A DNA stretch of 64,000 bases from Paraburkholderia saeva (GCF_907164555.1 NZ_CAJQZC010000001.1:852240-916239), one strand, 5' to 3'. Positions 26,170-38,826 are shown, counted from the first letter of the stretch. The notes: generated from the sequence alone by a model not told the origin. Made by a program: numbers and translations.

Positions 26170-27753
26170 ATGACGCAACACGCAGCAGCCAGTCACACCG
26201 CGCGCGAAGCGCAACACGCCGCGCCGCCGCTTTCATACGACGGCGCGGCGGCGCCGCTTGTGGCGGCATCGCGAATTTCGATCGCGTTCAGCGGCAGCGC
26301 GGCGCTCACCGACGTCGACTTCGATATCGCGGCGGGCGAGGTCCACGCACTCGTCGGCGAAAACGGTGCGGGCAAGTCGAGCCTCATGAAGATCCTCGGC
26401 GGCCTGTACTTGCCGGATGCCGGGACGATCGCTGTCGCGGGCGCGCCCGTCGCATTCAGAACCAGCGCCGACGCGATGGACGCCGGCATCGCGATCATTC
26501 ACCAGGAACTGAATCTCGTCGACAGTCTTTCGGTGGTCGACAACCTTTTTCTCGGCAAGGAAATCACAACGCGCTTCGGCTTTCCCAACCACGCCGCGAT
26601 GCGTGCGAAGGCGCGTGAAGTGCTCGCACAACTCGGCTTCAGACCGTCGCCGGATGCGCTCGTCGGGCCGTTGCGCATCGGCGAAAAGCAGCTGATCGAA
26701 ATCGCGAAGGCGCTGCTCGCCGACGCGCGCGTGCTGATCATGGACGAGCCGACGTCCGCGCTCTCCGACACCGAAACGCAGGCGCTGTCCGTTCTCGTGC
26801 GCGAACTGCGCGAGCGCGGCATGGGCATCGTCCTGATCAGCCACCGCCTGCAGGAAGTCTTCGACCTCGCCGATCGCGTCACCGTGCTGCGCGACGGCCG
26901 GCATATCGCGACGCTGCCGATCGGTCGCGTCGAATCCGCCGAACAGCTCGTCTCGATGATGATCGGCAAGAACTTCGTCGCACCGCATCGCGAAGCGGGC
27001 GAACTGCAGAGCGCCGCCGATACGATGATTGCGGTGCGCGATCTGACGCTGCGCGGCGAACATCGTCCGGTTGTCGATCATGTGTCGTTCGCGGTGCGCC
27101 ATGGCGAGGTGTTCGGTCTTTCAGGGCTGCTCGGCGCGGGCAAGACGGAGATTCTGGAAACCCTCTTCGGTGTGTCAGCGTATCGCGTGGAAGGCACCAT
27201 CGAAATCGGCCCTTCGCGACGCGCATTCGCGACGCCCGCGGCCGCGGTCGATGCCGGCGTCGCGTTCGTCACCGAAGACCGCAAGAAAGATGGCCTCCTG
27301 CCCGAGCATTCGGTGGAAGCGAACTTCGTGCTGCCGAGCCTTGCGCGCGTCGAGGGCTTTCCGTTCTACAGGCGCCGCGCGATTGCGCGGCGCGTGACGG
27401 CGCAGGCGAAGTCGTCGAACGTGAAATGTGGCGCCGTCACGCAGACGGTCACGACGCTCTCGGGCGGCAACCAGCAGAAGCTCATCATCGGCAAGTGGCT
27501 GATGACGCAACCTGACATCCTGCTGCTCGACGAGCCCACGCGCGGTGTCGACGTAGCGGCCAAATCCGAAATCTACAGCCAGATCCTGCAGGCGGCGCGC
27601 GCCGGCCTGACGGTCGTCGTCGCGAGCTCGGAGATCGACGAGCTGATGCTGATGTGCGACCGCATTCTGGTGCTGTGTGAAGGGCGTGCGGCCGGCGTGC
27701 TGGAGCGTGAAGCGTTTTCCGCCGAACAGCTCGTGAAGCTGGCCTCGCCCTGA
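26170..27753 (+). CDS. Sugar ABC transporter ATP-binding protein, duplicated NBD
   Basis: The 527-residue protein has two ATPase domains in RbsA/MglA style. Domain 1 has GENGAGKSS, a degenerate signature LRIGEKQLIEIAKAL and LIMDEPTSAL. Domain 2 has the altered Walker A GLLGAGKTE, LSGGNQQKLIIGKWL and LLLDEPTRGVD. About 35 extra, low-complexity residues precede the first domain. It energises uptake by the neighbouring permease and binding protein. Confidence 0.94.
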   Translation: MTQHAAASHTAREAQHAAPPLSYDGAAAPLVAASRISIAFSGSAALTDVDFDIAAGEVHALVGENGAGKSSLMKILGGLYLPDAGTIAVAGAPVAFRTSADAMDAGIAIIHQELNLVDSLSVVDNLFLGKEITTRFGFPNHAAMRAKAREVLAQLGFRPSPDALVGPLRIGEKQLIEIAKALLADARVLIMDEPTSALSDTETQALSVLVRELRERGMGIVLISHRLQEVFDLADRVTVLRDGRHIATLPIGRVESAEQLVSMMIGKNFVAPHREAGELQSAADTMIAVRDLTLRGEHRPVVDHVSFAVRHGEVFGLSGLLGAGKTEILETLFGVSAYRVEGTIEIGPSRRAFATPAAAVDAGVAFVTEDRKKDGLLPEHSVEANFVLPSLARVEGFPFYRRRAIARRVTAQAKSSNVKCGAVTQTVTTLSGGNQQKLIIGKWLMTQPDILLLDEPTRGVDVAAKSEIYSQILQAARAGLTVVVASSEIDELMLMCDRILVLCEGRAAGVLEREAFSAEQLVKLASP

Positions 27754-27773
27754 TCGATCCGGAGACAGAGAAC

Positions 27774-29117
27774 ATGCTGAAAGCGAACGAACCGGCCCAC
27801 AAGCCGACCCATCAGCCGGCCCTCGATGCGTTGCCCGACTCCCGGCAACAACGCCTGCGCGCGTGGCTCACGAACGTCAAATACTACCTGGGGCTGATCG
27901 TGCTGATCGCGCTGGGTGCGTTGACCTCGCCGCATGCCGCGGACGGCAGCAACATCTTTCTGTCGGCGGCGAATTTCTCGGACGTATTCCGCCAGGTCGC
28001 GAACGTCGGCGTGATGTCGGTTGGCATGACGCTGGTGATCATTACCGCCGGGATCGACCTGTCGGTCGGCTCGGTGATGGGATTCGGCAGCGTGCTGACC
28101 GCAATCCTGCTGACGACGCCAGGCTCGAACACCGCGTCGTGGACGGCGCTCGGGCTGGACGCAGTGAGCATCTTCATCATTGTCTGCGGTGCCGGCGGAT
28201 TGCTGGCGCGACGTACGCGTGTGAAAGGGGCGGGCGTTCACGTGCAGCATAACGGCCTGCGTGTGGCCGTTGCGCTCGTGTGTGCGCTGCTCGCGTGTGC
28301 GTACGCGTGGCATCAACTGCCGGTGAAGGTATCGCTGTGGACGGTCCTGTGGATGGTGCCGCTCGCGGGCCTCGCCATCGGCGCGTTGAATGGCTGGATC
28401 ATCACGCGCGGACGGATGCAGCCGTTCATCGTCACGCTGGCCGCGATGGTGGGCGTGATGGGTGTGGCGCGCCTCGTGGCGGGACAGGACACGGCCGTTT
28501 ATTCGATCTACAGTGGCAGCAACGCGACGACTGACATCGAGATCCTGCGCGCGCTGCTGTTCGGCGTGGTGCCGGTGCCCGCGCTCTTTTTCATCGTGAT
28601 CGCGTTGCTTGCCGACTTCGTGCTGAACCGGACCGTGTTCGGCAAATACCTCTATGCGATTGGCGGCAACGAGAAATGCGCGCGCATTTCCGGCCTCAGG
28701 GTCGATCGCAACAAGATTGCCGCGTATGCGATCTCCGGGATGCTGTCGGCGCTCGTCGGCGTGCTGTATGCGGCGCAATACCGGCAGGGCAAGGCGGACG
28801 CGGGCGTCGGCTGGGAACTCGACGCGATCGCGGCGGTGGTAATCGGCGGCACCAGCCTGATGGGTGGTGTGGGACGTATCGCCGGGACGGTTGCCGGCGT
28901 GCTGATCTTCGGCTTTCTCGGCAACATCCTGCTGCTCAACAACATCGACAGCAACACGCAGCTCGTGATGAAAGGGCTGATCATCGTGGTCGCGGTGTTT
29001 CTGCAGCAGACGCGTATGAATCCGCAAACGATGCTCGCGCGACTCAGCGGCCGCAAGAACGCGATCACGACGCCAGCGCAGCGGCCGGCGTCAGAAGGCG
29101 GGACGGAGAAGCGTTGA
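27774..29117 (+). CDS. Sugar ABC transporter permease with internal insertion
   Basis: The 447-residue RbsC/XylH-type permease has the markers NVGVMSVGMTLVIITAGIDLS, VGSVMG, ALNGWIITRGRMQPFIVTLA and GGTSLMGGVGRIAGTV. Typical RbsC proteins have 320-340 residues. Here about 60 residues (roughly 125-185) with extra hydrophobic segments are inserted before the ALNGW motif, similar to XylH permeases. It starts 20 bases after the ATPase gene and converges on the minus-strand RDD gene. Confidence 0.93.
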   Translation: MLKANEPAHKPTHQPALDALPDSRQQRLRAWLTNVKYYLGLIVLIALGALTSPHAADGSNIFLSAANFSDVFRQVANVGVMSVGMTLVIITAGIDLSVGSVMGFGSVLTAILLTTPGSNTASWTALGLDAVSIFIIVCGAGGLLARRTRVKGAGVHVQHNGLRVAVALVCALLACAYAWHQLPVKVSLWTVLWMVPLAGLAIGALNGWIITRGRMQPFIVTLAAMVGVMGVARLVAGQDTAVYSIYSGSNATTDIEILRALLFGVVPVPALFFIVIALLADFVLNRTVFGKYLYAIGGNEKCARISGLRVDRNKIAAYAISGMLSALVGVLYAAQYRQGKADAGVGWELDAIAAVVIGGTSLMGGVGRIAGTVAGVLIFGFLGNILLLNNIDSNTQLVMKGLIIVVAVFLQQTRMNPQTMLARLSGRKNAITTPAQRPASEGGTEKR

Positions 29118-29148
29118 TACGCTATCCGGGGCGCGCGGATGCGCGCAC

Positions 29149-29670
29149 CTAACGCGTGATTTCGACGATCCGCGTGCCGGCGAGCCGGTCGTGCAGGAAC
29201 TGGCGGCTCGCGCCGAAACGACCGGTGGCGGCCCACAGCACGAACCAGATGGCCGCGATAACGAGCGTCTGCGGCACGGCGAGACCCAGCAGCGGATGCA
29301 GCGCGAGTGGCGGCAGGAACCACAGCCACGCGAGCATGTAGCGCACGATCGCGCGCAGTGGCGACACAGGGGCACCGTCGGCGCCGACGAGGCGCAGGCG
29401 CCAGGTTTTCATCGGCAGCGTCTGGCCGCCGTGCGTCCAGAACCAGACGAAATAGACACCGACGACAAAGCCCACCCAGGCGGCAAGCACGTTGTGGTGC
29501 GTGAGGCCGTTACGTTGCTGCGTCAGCGTGCTGAACAGGTAGGCCGCGATAAACACAATGCCAAACAGGATCACGCCTTCGTAGAGCATCGTCGCGAGGC
29601 GACGGCGCACGGTCGGCGCGGGCGTCGGACGATCGGGAGTCAGGTCGGCGGTAGTAGTCGGGCTGGACAC
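29149..29670 (-). CDS. RDD family membrane protein
   Basis: The protein has 173 residues from a GTG start. The RDD core includes RRRLATMLYEGVILFG, a Thr-Leu-Pro-Met-Lys-Thr-Trp-Arg segment after the second helix, and a C-terminal FLHDRLAGTRIVE. There are about four membrane helices. The family is poorly characterised; some members have been linked to ion exchange. It is the last gene of the ECF sigma operon, 25 bases after the DUF3106 gene. Confidence 0.86.
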   Translation of the reverse strand: MSSPTTTADLTPDRPTPAPTVRRRLATMLYEGVILFGIVFIAAYLFSTLTQQRNGLTHHNVLAAWVGFVVGVYFVWFWTHGGQTLPMKTWRLRLVGADGAPVSPLRAIVRYMLAWLWFLPPLALHPLLGLAVPQTLVIAAIWFVLWAATGRFGASRQFLHDRLAGTRIVEITR

Positions 29671-29695
29671 GGATCGTCGGTCGTTCGGAGAAGGT

Positions 29696-30439
29696 TCAGG
29701 AGCCGTTGAAGATCGACGGCGCTTCGGCGGGCGAAACCGGCGTCGGCGTCGCGGGGACGAAGCTGCCGGCGGGCGTCGTGCCCGGCGGCAGTGCGGCGGG
29801 CGCGGGCAACGAAGCGCCCGTAGCCGATGCCGCAGCGGCGCCGCTCGCACCGCGCCCGTTCACGAGCCGGTCGATGTCCCTGACTTCGGATTTGCCGCTC
29901 GGCGGCGCGCTGACCACGGTCGGGCGGCGCTTGTGCTCGCTCGCCGCCAGCCGCTGCTTCTGTTCTTCAGGCAATTGCTGATAGGTCTTCCAGGCGTTTT
30001 GACGCGCCTCGCGCGGCAATTCTTTCGACGCCTGGTAGTTTTCCCGCGCGACACGCCGTTGCTCTGCCGTCATGCGGGTCCATTCGGTCATCTGCTCGTG
30101 GAGTCTTTTTTGTGCTTCAGGCGACATCTTCGCGTAACGCGATGCGATCTTGATCCATTTGCGTTTGCGTGCATCGCTGAACGTGTCCCACTGGGTCGCG
30201 AACGGCGCGAGCGCGACGTGCTCCGCCCCGGTGAGATGGGACCATGAAAGCGGATTTTGACTGGCCATTCCCGGCAGATCGACGCCCAGTGAAGGCGCCG
30301 ACGAGGAAGCCGGCGCGCCGGCGACGGGTGCGCCAGCGGGAGCGGGTTTGGGATTGAAACGTGGCCAGGTTGCGGCGAATGAAACCAGGGCCGCGATCAC
30401 GCATCCGGAGACAACGGCAAGGCCGCGCTTGTAACTCAC
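29696..30439 (-). CDS. DUF3106 domain protein, membrane-anchored periplasmic
   Basis: The 247-residue protein starts GTG with an N-terminal membrane or signal helix (GLAVVSGCVIAALVSFAATW). A Pro/Ala linker and the DUF3106 helical core follow: WSHLTGAEHVALAPFATQWD, then repeated MSPEAQKRLHEQMTEW-like and TAEQRRVARENYQ-like helices. The tail is low complexity. The helical repeats resemble periplasmic metal or envelope stress sensors such as CpxP/CnrX in style, which is only an analogy. It lies 15 bases after DUF3619. Confidence 0.85.
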   Translation of the reverse strand: MSYKRGLAVVSGCVIAALVSFAATWPRFNPKPAPAGAPVAGAPASSSAPSLGVDLPGMASQNPLSWSHLTGAEHVALAPFATQWDTFSDARKRKWIKIASRYAKMSPEAQKRLHEQMTEWTRMTAEQRRVARENYQASKELPREARQNAWKTYQQLPEEQKQRLAASEHKRRPTVVSAPPSGKSEVRDIDRLVNGRGASGAAAASATGASLPAPAALPPGTTPAGSFVPATPTPVSPAEAPSIFNGS

Positions 30440-30454
30440 CCGAACAGCCTCCGT

Positions 30455-30901
30455 TCAGCGCGCGCGCGACAGATACGCGTTGAACCCGTGATCGAGGTAC
30501 GCGGTGAGCGGCAGGTCGTCGCTCAGCATGGCGGCATCGATATCGGCGAGTTCGGCGGTGCGCTGCTGGTCTTCCCAGTACGCAATCGCCACGAGGCTCA
30601 CGACCAGCGCGGCGAGTGGCCATGCGAGCGCGAAACGGCGCAACGCAAAGCGGCGCGGCTTGCTGGCAGTGTTGAGTTCAGGCGACGCAGCGCCAACTCC
30701 CATGCCGGCAGCAGCGCCGGCGAAAGCGGGCGCGAACGCCGGTACCACGGCCGGTTCGGGCTTCTTTCGGGCGAGCGCGGCCTGGCGCGCCGCGGCGAGC
30801 CGGTCGACGGTGGCAGGCGGGAGAGCGGCAGTATTTTCGTCGAGCGCACGACGCAGCTGCCGCGCAAACTCGAGTTCTTTCGTATCGGGAGCGGAGCTCA
30901 T
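30455..30901 (-). CDS. DUF3619 protein, putative membrane anti-sigma-like partner
   Basis: The 148-residue protein has a soluble N-terminal part (TKELEFARQLRRALDENTAAL), one membrane helix at about residues 92-110 (ALAWPLAALVVSLVAIAYW) and a short periplasmic end. The ATG overlaps the stop of the ECF sigma gene (ATGA). A single-span protein coupled to an ECF sigma factor is the usual plan of an anti-sigma factor, but no ZAS or other known anti-sigma motif is visible, so this is inference. Confidence 0.83.
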   Translation of the reverse strand: MSSAPDTKELEFARQLRRALDENTAALPPATVDRLAAARQAALARKKPEPAVVPAFAPAFAGAAAGMGVGAASPELNTASKPRRFALRRFALAWPLAALVVSLVAIAYWEDQQRTAELADIDAAMLSDDLPLTAYLDHGFNAYLSRAR

Positions 30902-31461
30902 AGCGTGATTCCTTTGGCCTTGAGCGCGTGCGCCAGCGTGTGGGTGGCTCGCGAGCAGTGCGTTTTCACACTGCCTTCCGAGCAGCCCATGGCAGCGGCA
31001 GTCTCAGCGACATCCATGTCTTCCCAGTAACGCATGAGAAAGGCCTCCCGTTGACGTGCAGGTAATTTCTGGATTTCTTCGTCTATCAGCTGCAGAACCT
31101 GTTCGCGCTCGAGGCGCTGTTCGCCGCTCTCCGCTCCAGCCGATCCTTGCTGGGCTTCGAACGTTTCCAGCGGGTCGAAATCGTCGTCATCGGCGCCGCC
31201 GAGCGACGAGAACAGGCTGACCCACGTATTCCGCACTTTTTGCCGGCGGAAGTAGTCGTGCATCGTATTCTGGAGAATACGCTGAAATAAAAGCGGGAGT
31301 TCGGCCGAAGGACGGTCACCGTATTTTTCGGCGAGCTTGATCATCGCGTCCTGCACGATGTCGAGCGCGGCGTCATCATCCCGCACGGCGTAGACCGTCT
31401 GCTTGAATGCGCGCCTCTCGACGCCCGCCAGAAAATCGGCGAGTTCCTTGTCTGATGCCAT
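30898..31461 (-). CDS. ECF RNA polymerase sigma factor
   Basis: The 187-residue protein has sigma region 2 (DDDAALDIVQDAMIKLAEKY, then LFQRILQNTMHDYFRR) and region 4 (LPARQREAFLMRYWEDMDV, then GCSEGSVKTHCSRATHTL). An acidic linker (GGADDDDFDPLETFEAQQG) joins them. It directs RNA polymerase to a small regulon. It heads a four-gene minus-strand operon with DUF3619, DUF3106 and RDD genes, all membrane or envelope proteins. Confidence 0.92.
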   Translation of the reverse strand: MASDKELADFLAGVERRAFKQTVYAVRDDDAALDIVQDAMIKLAEKYGDRPSAELPLLFQRILQNTMHDYFRRQKVRNTWVSLFSSLGGADDDDFDPLETFEAQQGSAGAESGEQRLEREQVLQLIDEEIQKLPARQREAFLMRYWEDMDVAETAAAMGCSEGSVKTHCSRATHTLAHALKAKGITL

Positions 31462-31806
31462 CCGTTTGGGGTCGGCGCAGCGAGCGTGCGCGTAATCGGT
31501 CGAAAAATGTCGTAAAGCCCGCGGATGCTAACAAACTTTTGCCTCCGCCGGGGAAAAGAGGGCTGCGACCGGTCACGGTAAAACGTGCCTGCGCGCCCGC
31601 GGATCATGCCGCACCGCGGAAATATCTGCTTGACCAATATCGCGACAGCAGATATCGTCGACGGTTCGCAACATAAGTGACTTGTCTCATTTGAGGTGTG
31701 GCCCAAGAAGCTCACCTGTCAAACTGGACGCGCCGCTTGAACCCGAGCCACAAGCCCGGCAGAGAGCACCCGATCAATTTTTTGCCGAAAATTCGAAAGG
31801 TGAACA
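31462..31806. other. 345-base divergent control region between the ECF sigma gene and ilvI
   Basis: The only clear feature is the inverted repeat ATATCTGCT / AGCAGATAT at 31622-31630 and 31647-31655 (16-base centre). A ribosome site GAAAGGTG lies just before the ilvI ATG. No attenuator, leader peptide rich in Ile, Val or Leu, or terminator hairpin was found. Promoters for both directions must lie here but are not obvious. Confidence 0.5.
31622..31655. promoter_or_regulatory. 9-bp inverted repeat upstream of ilvI
   Basis: ATATCTGCT and AGCAGATAT are perfect complements separated by 16 bases. The location 150 bases before ilvI suits an operator for a regulator such as Lrp or a LysR-type protein, but no assignment can be made. 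Confidence 0.45.
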
Positions 31807-33570
<1,764 letters not shown>

Positions 33571-33685
33571 CGACCGTTTCTGATGCCGGCTTCGTCGTGT
33601 GCGCCTTCACAAAAGGCGAAAGCGGACGAAGCGGCGCGAACCGGCCCGCATACATCGATATATCGACATCTGGAAGAAGCGAAAC

Positions 33686-35297
<1,612 letters not shown>

Positions 35298-35362
35298 GCC
35301 AGCGCTGCATTCGTCCGGTTTGTGCGTTCGCAGCAATCGCGAACGCATGGCCTGATGTTCCC

Positions 35363-35400
35363 AAAAGCCGTCCAGGTGTGATGAACCCTGGGCGGCTTTT
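35363..35400. terminator. Bidirectional terminator after ilvC
   Basis: A 14-bp stem (35363-35376 with 35387-35400, one wobble) begins with AAAA and ends with TTTT around a 10-base loop. It lies just before psd and may partly separate ilv from the phospholipid genes. Confidence 0.85.
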
Positions 35401-35437
35401 GCTATCCTACGGTTTTACAAAAATACAGAAGCCACTC

Positions 35438-36076
35438 ATGAATTACCCTCATCCGATCATCGCGCGCGAAGGCTGGCCGTTCATCGCCATCGCGGCCGTC
35501 GTTGCGTTGTTGATCCATGCCATCGCGGGGTTCGGCTTTGCATGGCCGTTCTGGCTGATCCTGATTTTCATCGTTCAGTTCTTCCGCGACCCGGCTCGCC
35601 CGATTCCCTCGCAGGCCAACGCCGTGCTGTGTCCCGCCGACGGCCGCATCGTCGCCGTCGAAACGGCGCATGATCCGTATGCCAACCGCGAAGCGCTGAA
35701 GATCAGCGTGTTCATGAATGTGTTCAACGTCCACTCGCAACGCTCGCCGGTGGATGGCGCAATCTCGAAGGTCGAATATTTTCCGGGTGCTTACCTGAAC
35801 GCCGCAGTCGATAAAGCTTCGCTCGAAAACGAGCGCAATGCGCTGGTGATCGAAACGGCAAGCGGGCAGACGGTCACGTCGGTGCAGATCGCGGGGCTCA
35901 TCGCACGTCGGATTCTTTGTTACGTGCGTGCGGGCGAACCGCTCACGCGCGGCCAGCGCTATGGCTTCATCCGTTTCGGTTCGCGTGTCGATGTGTATCT
36001 GCCGGTAGGCAGCCGTCCGCGCGTCTCGATTGGCGAGAAGGTCTCTGCCTCGTCGACGATCCTCGCTGAACTATAA
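35438..36076 (+). CDS. psd: Phosphatidylserine decarboxylase proenzyme, short form
   Basis: The enzyme makes phosphatidylethanolamine from phosphatidylserine at the inner membrane. At 212 residues it is the short form. It has an N-terminal membrane helix, [21 protein letters not shown] and the self-cleavage site Gly-Ser within [11 protein letters not shown], where the Ser becomes the pyruvoyl group. The ATG at 35438 lies 37 bases after the terminator loop. It is followed after 20 bases by pssA, which makes its substrate. Confidence 0.95.
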   Translation: MNYPHPIIAREGWPFIAIAAVVALLIHAIAGFGFAWPFWLILIFIVQFFRDPARPIPSQANAVLCPADGRIVAVETAHDPYANREALKISVFMNVFNVHSQRSPVDGAISKVEYFPGAYLNAAVDKASLENERNALVIETASGQTVTSVQIAGLIARRILCYVRAGEPLTRGQRYGFIRFGSRVDVYLPVGSRPRVSIGEKVSASSTILAEL

Positions 36077-36096
36077 CGCGGCACAAGGAGGTTTCG

Positions 36097-36963
36097 ATGG
36101 CCGCATTCAAACCGCGTCGACCCCGCAGCGCCGGCCCGCAGCCGCGGCCTTTCCGGCGCAACAAGCCGATGCAGGAGCCGGCTGTCGTCGACAGCCGCCG
36201 CGCCGCGCGCCAGCAGTTCCTGCGCAAACGCGGCATCTATCTGTTGCCGAACGCCTTCACGACCGCTGCGCTCTTCTGCGGCTTCTTCGCCGTCGTGCAG
36301 GCGATGAACGTGCGCTTCGAAGTCGCGGCGATTGCGATTTTCGTGGCGATGGTGCTCGATGGCATGGACGGCCGCGTCGCGCGCATGACGCATACGCAGA
36401 GCGCGTTCGGCGAGCAGTTCGACAGCCTTTCGGACATGGTGTCGTTCGGCGTCGCGCCGGCGCTCGTGATGTACGAATGGATCCTGAAGGACCTCGGCCG
36501 CTGGGGCTGGCTTGCCGCGTTCGTGTACTGCTCGGGCGCGGCGCTGCGGCTCGCGCGCTTCAATACGAACATCGGCGTGGTCGACAAGCGCTTCTTCCAG
36601 GGTATGCCGAGTCCGGCAGCCGCGGCGCTGATCGCGGGCTTCGTGTGGCTCGCCACCGATAACCGCGTGCCGCTGAAGCTCGTCTGGCTGCCGTGGGTCG
36701 CGTTCGTGCTGACGATCTATGCGGGCGTGACGATGGTATCGAACGCGCCGTTCTACAGCGGCAAGGCGCTCGACGTGCGGCACCGGGTGCCGTTCGGCGT
36801 GATCCTGCTGGTGGTGATGGCGTTCGTGCTGGTGTCGTCCGATCCGCCGCTGATGCTGTTTGGCCTGTTCGTGCTGTACGGTCTGTCGGGCTATGTGTTC
36901 TGGGGCTATCAGGCACTTCGGGGCAGGGCAAATCCGGCCCGTTCGTCACAGCGCGATCACTGA
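36097..36963 (+). CDS. pssA: CDP-diacylglycerol-serine O-phosphatidyltransferase
   Basis: The protein has 288 residues. The CDP-alcohol phosphotransferase motif is visible as DGMDGRVAR, then G-E-Q-F-DSLSD, and membrane helices fill the rest. An Arg/Pro-rich cytoplasmic N-terminus of about 45 residues precedes the first helix. It forms phosphatidylserine, which Psd decarboxylates. An AAGGAGG site is present before the ATG. It ends ahead of a UUCG-loop terminator. Confidence 0.95.
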   Translation: MAAFKPRRPRSAGPQPRPFRRNKPMQEPAVVDSRRAARQQFLRKRGIYLLPNAFTTAALFCGFFAVVQAMNVRFEVAAIAIFVAMVLDGMDGRVARMTHTQSAFGEQFDSLSDMVSFGVAPALVMYEWILKDLGRWGWLAAFVYCSGAALRLARFNTNIGVVDKRFFQGMPSPAAAALIAGFVWLATDNRVPLKLVWLPWVAFVLTIYAGVTMVSNAPFYSGKALDVRHRVPFGVILLVVMAFVLVSSDPPLMLFGLFVLYGLSGYVFWGYQALRGRANPARSSQRDH

Positions 36964-36997
36964 AACCTGCCTGCGCGGCGGGAAAGCGGCACAAAAG

Positions 36998-37022
36998 CGG
37001 CGGCCTTCGGGCTGCCGTTTTT
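36998..37022 (+). terminator. UUCG-loop terminator after pssA
   Basis: An 8-bp stem (36998-37005 with 37010-37017) closed by TTCG is followed by five T. It ends the psd-pssA transcript before the leuA promoter. Confidence 0.88.
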
Positions 37023-37049
37023 CGTTCCGGGTGCCGGGTGCGCCGCTAA

Positions 37050-37078
37050 TTGCACGATTTCCGGATTGCCGCTATAGT
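37050..37078 (+). promoter_or_regulatory. Sigma-70 promoter of leuA
   Basis: TTGCAC (37050-37055) and TATAGT (37073-37078) are spaced by exactly 17 bases. The predicted start of transcription is about 37085, giving a leuA leader of nearly 200 bases. Confidence 0.75.
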
Positions 37079-37085
37079 CGCTGAC

Positions 37086-37169
37086 ATGGTTATTTTCCCG
37101 TTCCCCTTCCTGTCTCTTCAAGCCGGTGCGCGTCTATGCGCACTAGCGCTAGCGCGCCTGCCGCGCTGA
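37086..37169 (+). other. Candidate leucine leader ORF upstream of leuA
   Basis: A 27-codon ORF starts MVIFPFPFLSLQAGARLCAL, then ALARLPR. Six of its codons are Leu, three being CTA, rare in this genome. Its ATG falls at the predicted transcription start, so it would be leaderless. A second overlapping frame (37136-37261) carries a Leu-rich run LRLPRLLF. The imperfect hairpin at about 37205-37223 follows but lacks a T run. Attenuation by leucine is possible but unproved. Confidence 0.35.
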
Positions 37170-37281
37170 TCGTTTTCGCCCTCCGTCTGCCTCGTCTGTT
37201 GTTTAGCGTCGCCAGCGGTGGCGCAAACGCCCGAATTCCGTATCTTCATCCCCACATTTGATTGAGTCCCGGAGACCCGAC

Positions 37282-38826
37282 ATGGCAGACAAGCTGATCA
37301 TATTCGACACAACCTTGCGCGACGGCGAGCAGTCGCCCGGTGCGTCGATGACCAAGGAAGAAAAAATCCGTATCGCGAAGCAGCTCGAACGGATGAAAGT
37401 GGACGTCATCGAAGCCGGCTTCGCTGCCAGCTCGAACGGCGATTTCGATTCGATCCACACGATCGCGGGCATGATCAAGGACAGCACGATCTGCTCGCTC
37501 GCCCGTGCGAACGACAAGGACATCCAGCGTGCCGCGGATGCGTTGAAGCCCGCCAGCCGCTTCCGCATTCACACGTTCATCGCGACGTCGGCGCTGCACA
37601 TGGAAAAGAAGCTGCGCATGACGCCGGAACAGGTATTCGAGCAGGCGAAGCTCGCCGTGCGTTTCGCACGCAAGTTTACGGACGACGTCGAGTTCTCGCC
37701 GGAAGACGGCAGCCGCACGGATATGGACTTCCTGTGCCGCGTGCTCGAAGCGGTGATCGCCGAAGGCGCAACCACGATCAATATCGCCGACACCGTCGGC
37801 TACGGCGTGCCGGAACTGTACGGCAAGCTCGTGAAGGACCTGCGCGAACGCATTCCGAACTCGCACAAGGCGGTGTTCTCGGTGCACTGTCACAACGACC
37901 TCGGCATGGCCGTGGCGAACTCGCTGGCCGGCGTGCAGATCGGCGGCGCGCGTCAGGTCGAGTGCACGATCAACGGTCTCGGCGAGCGCGCGGGCAATAC
38001 GTCGCTCGAAGAAATCGTGATGGCCGTAAAGACCCGCAAGGATTACTTCGGCCTCGATCTCGGCATCGATACGACGCAGATCGTGCCGGCGTCGAAGCTC
38101 GTGTCGCAGATCACCGGTTTTGTCGTGCAGCCGAACAAGGCGGTGGTGGGCGCAAATGCGTTTGCGCACGCGTCCGGCATTCACCAGGACGGCGTGCTGA
38201 AAGCGCGCGACACCTACGAAATAATGCGCGCCGAAGATGTGGGCTGGAGCGCGAACAAGATCGTGCTCGGCAAGCTGTCGGGCCGTAACGCGTTCAAGCA
38301 GCGTCTGCAGGAACTCGGCATTGCGCTCGAAAGCGAAGGCGAACTGAACACGGCGTTCGCGCGCTTCAAGGAACTGGCCGACCGCAAGTCGGAAATCTTC
38401 GACGAAGACATTATCGCGATCGTCACCGAGGAATCCGCCGAAGCGCAGGACAAGGAGCATTACAAGTTCGTTTCGCTGTCGCAGCACTCGGAAACGGGCG
38501 AGCAGCCGCACGCGAAGATCGTGTTTTCGATGGAAGGCAAGGAAGTGACCGGCGAAGCGCGCGGTAATGGTCCAGTCGACGCCACGCTGAACGCGATCGA
38601 AACCGAAGTGGGTAGCGGCTCGGAGTTGCTGCTTTACTCGGTGAACGCGATCACGACGGGCACGCAGGCGCAGGGCGAAGTGACCGTGCGTCTGTCGAAA
38701 GGCGGACGCATCGTGAACGGCGTCGGTACCGATCCGGATATCGTCGCGGCTTCCGCGAAGGCGTACATTTCGGCGCTCAACAAGCTGTACTCGAACGTCG
38801 ACAAGCTGAATCCGCAGCGTTCGTAA
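37282..38826 (+). CDS. leuA: 2-isopropylmalate synthase
   Basis: The enzyme condenses 2-oxoisovalerate with acetyl-CoA, the first committed step to leucine. The 514-residue long form has the catalytic barrel ([14 protein letters not shown]; metal ligands in [13 protein letters not shown]) and a C-terminal LeuA_dimer domain for leucine feedback. The ATG at 37282 follows a GGAGA site. It sits alone between its own promoter and a strong terminator. Confidence 0.98.
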   Translation: MADKLIIFDTTLRDGEQSPGASMTKEEKIRIAKQLERMKVDVIEAGFAASSNGDFDSIHTIAGMIKDSTICSLARANDKDIQRAADALKPASRFRIHTFIATSALHMEKKLRMTPEQVFEQAKLAVRFARKFTDDVEFSPEDGSRTDMDFLCRVLEAVIAEGATTINIADTVGYGVPELYGKLVKDLRERIPNSHKAVFSVHCHNDLGMAVANSLAGVQIGGARQVECTINGLGERAGNTSLEEIVMAVKTRKDYFGLDLGIDTTQIVPASKLVSQITGFVVQPNKAVVGANAFAHASGIHQDGVLKARDTYEIMRAEDVGWSANKIVLGKLSGRNAFKQRLQELGIALESEGELNTAFARFKELADRKSEIFDEDIIAIVTEESAEAQDKEHYKFVSLSQHSETGEQPHAKIVFSMEGKEVTGEARGNGPVDATLNAIETEVGSGSELLLYSVNAITTGTQAQGEVTVRLSKGGRIVNGVGTDPDIVAASAKAYISALNKLYSNVDKLNPQRS

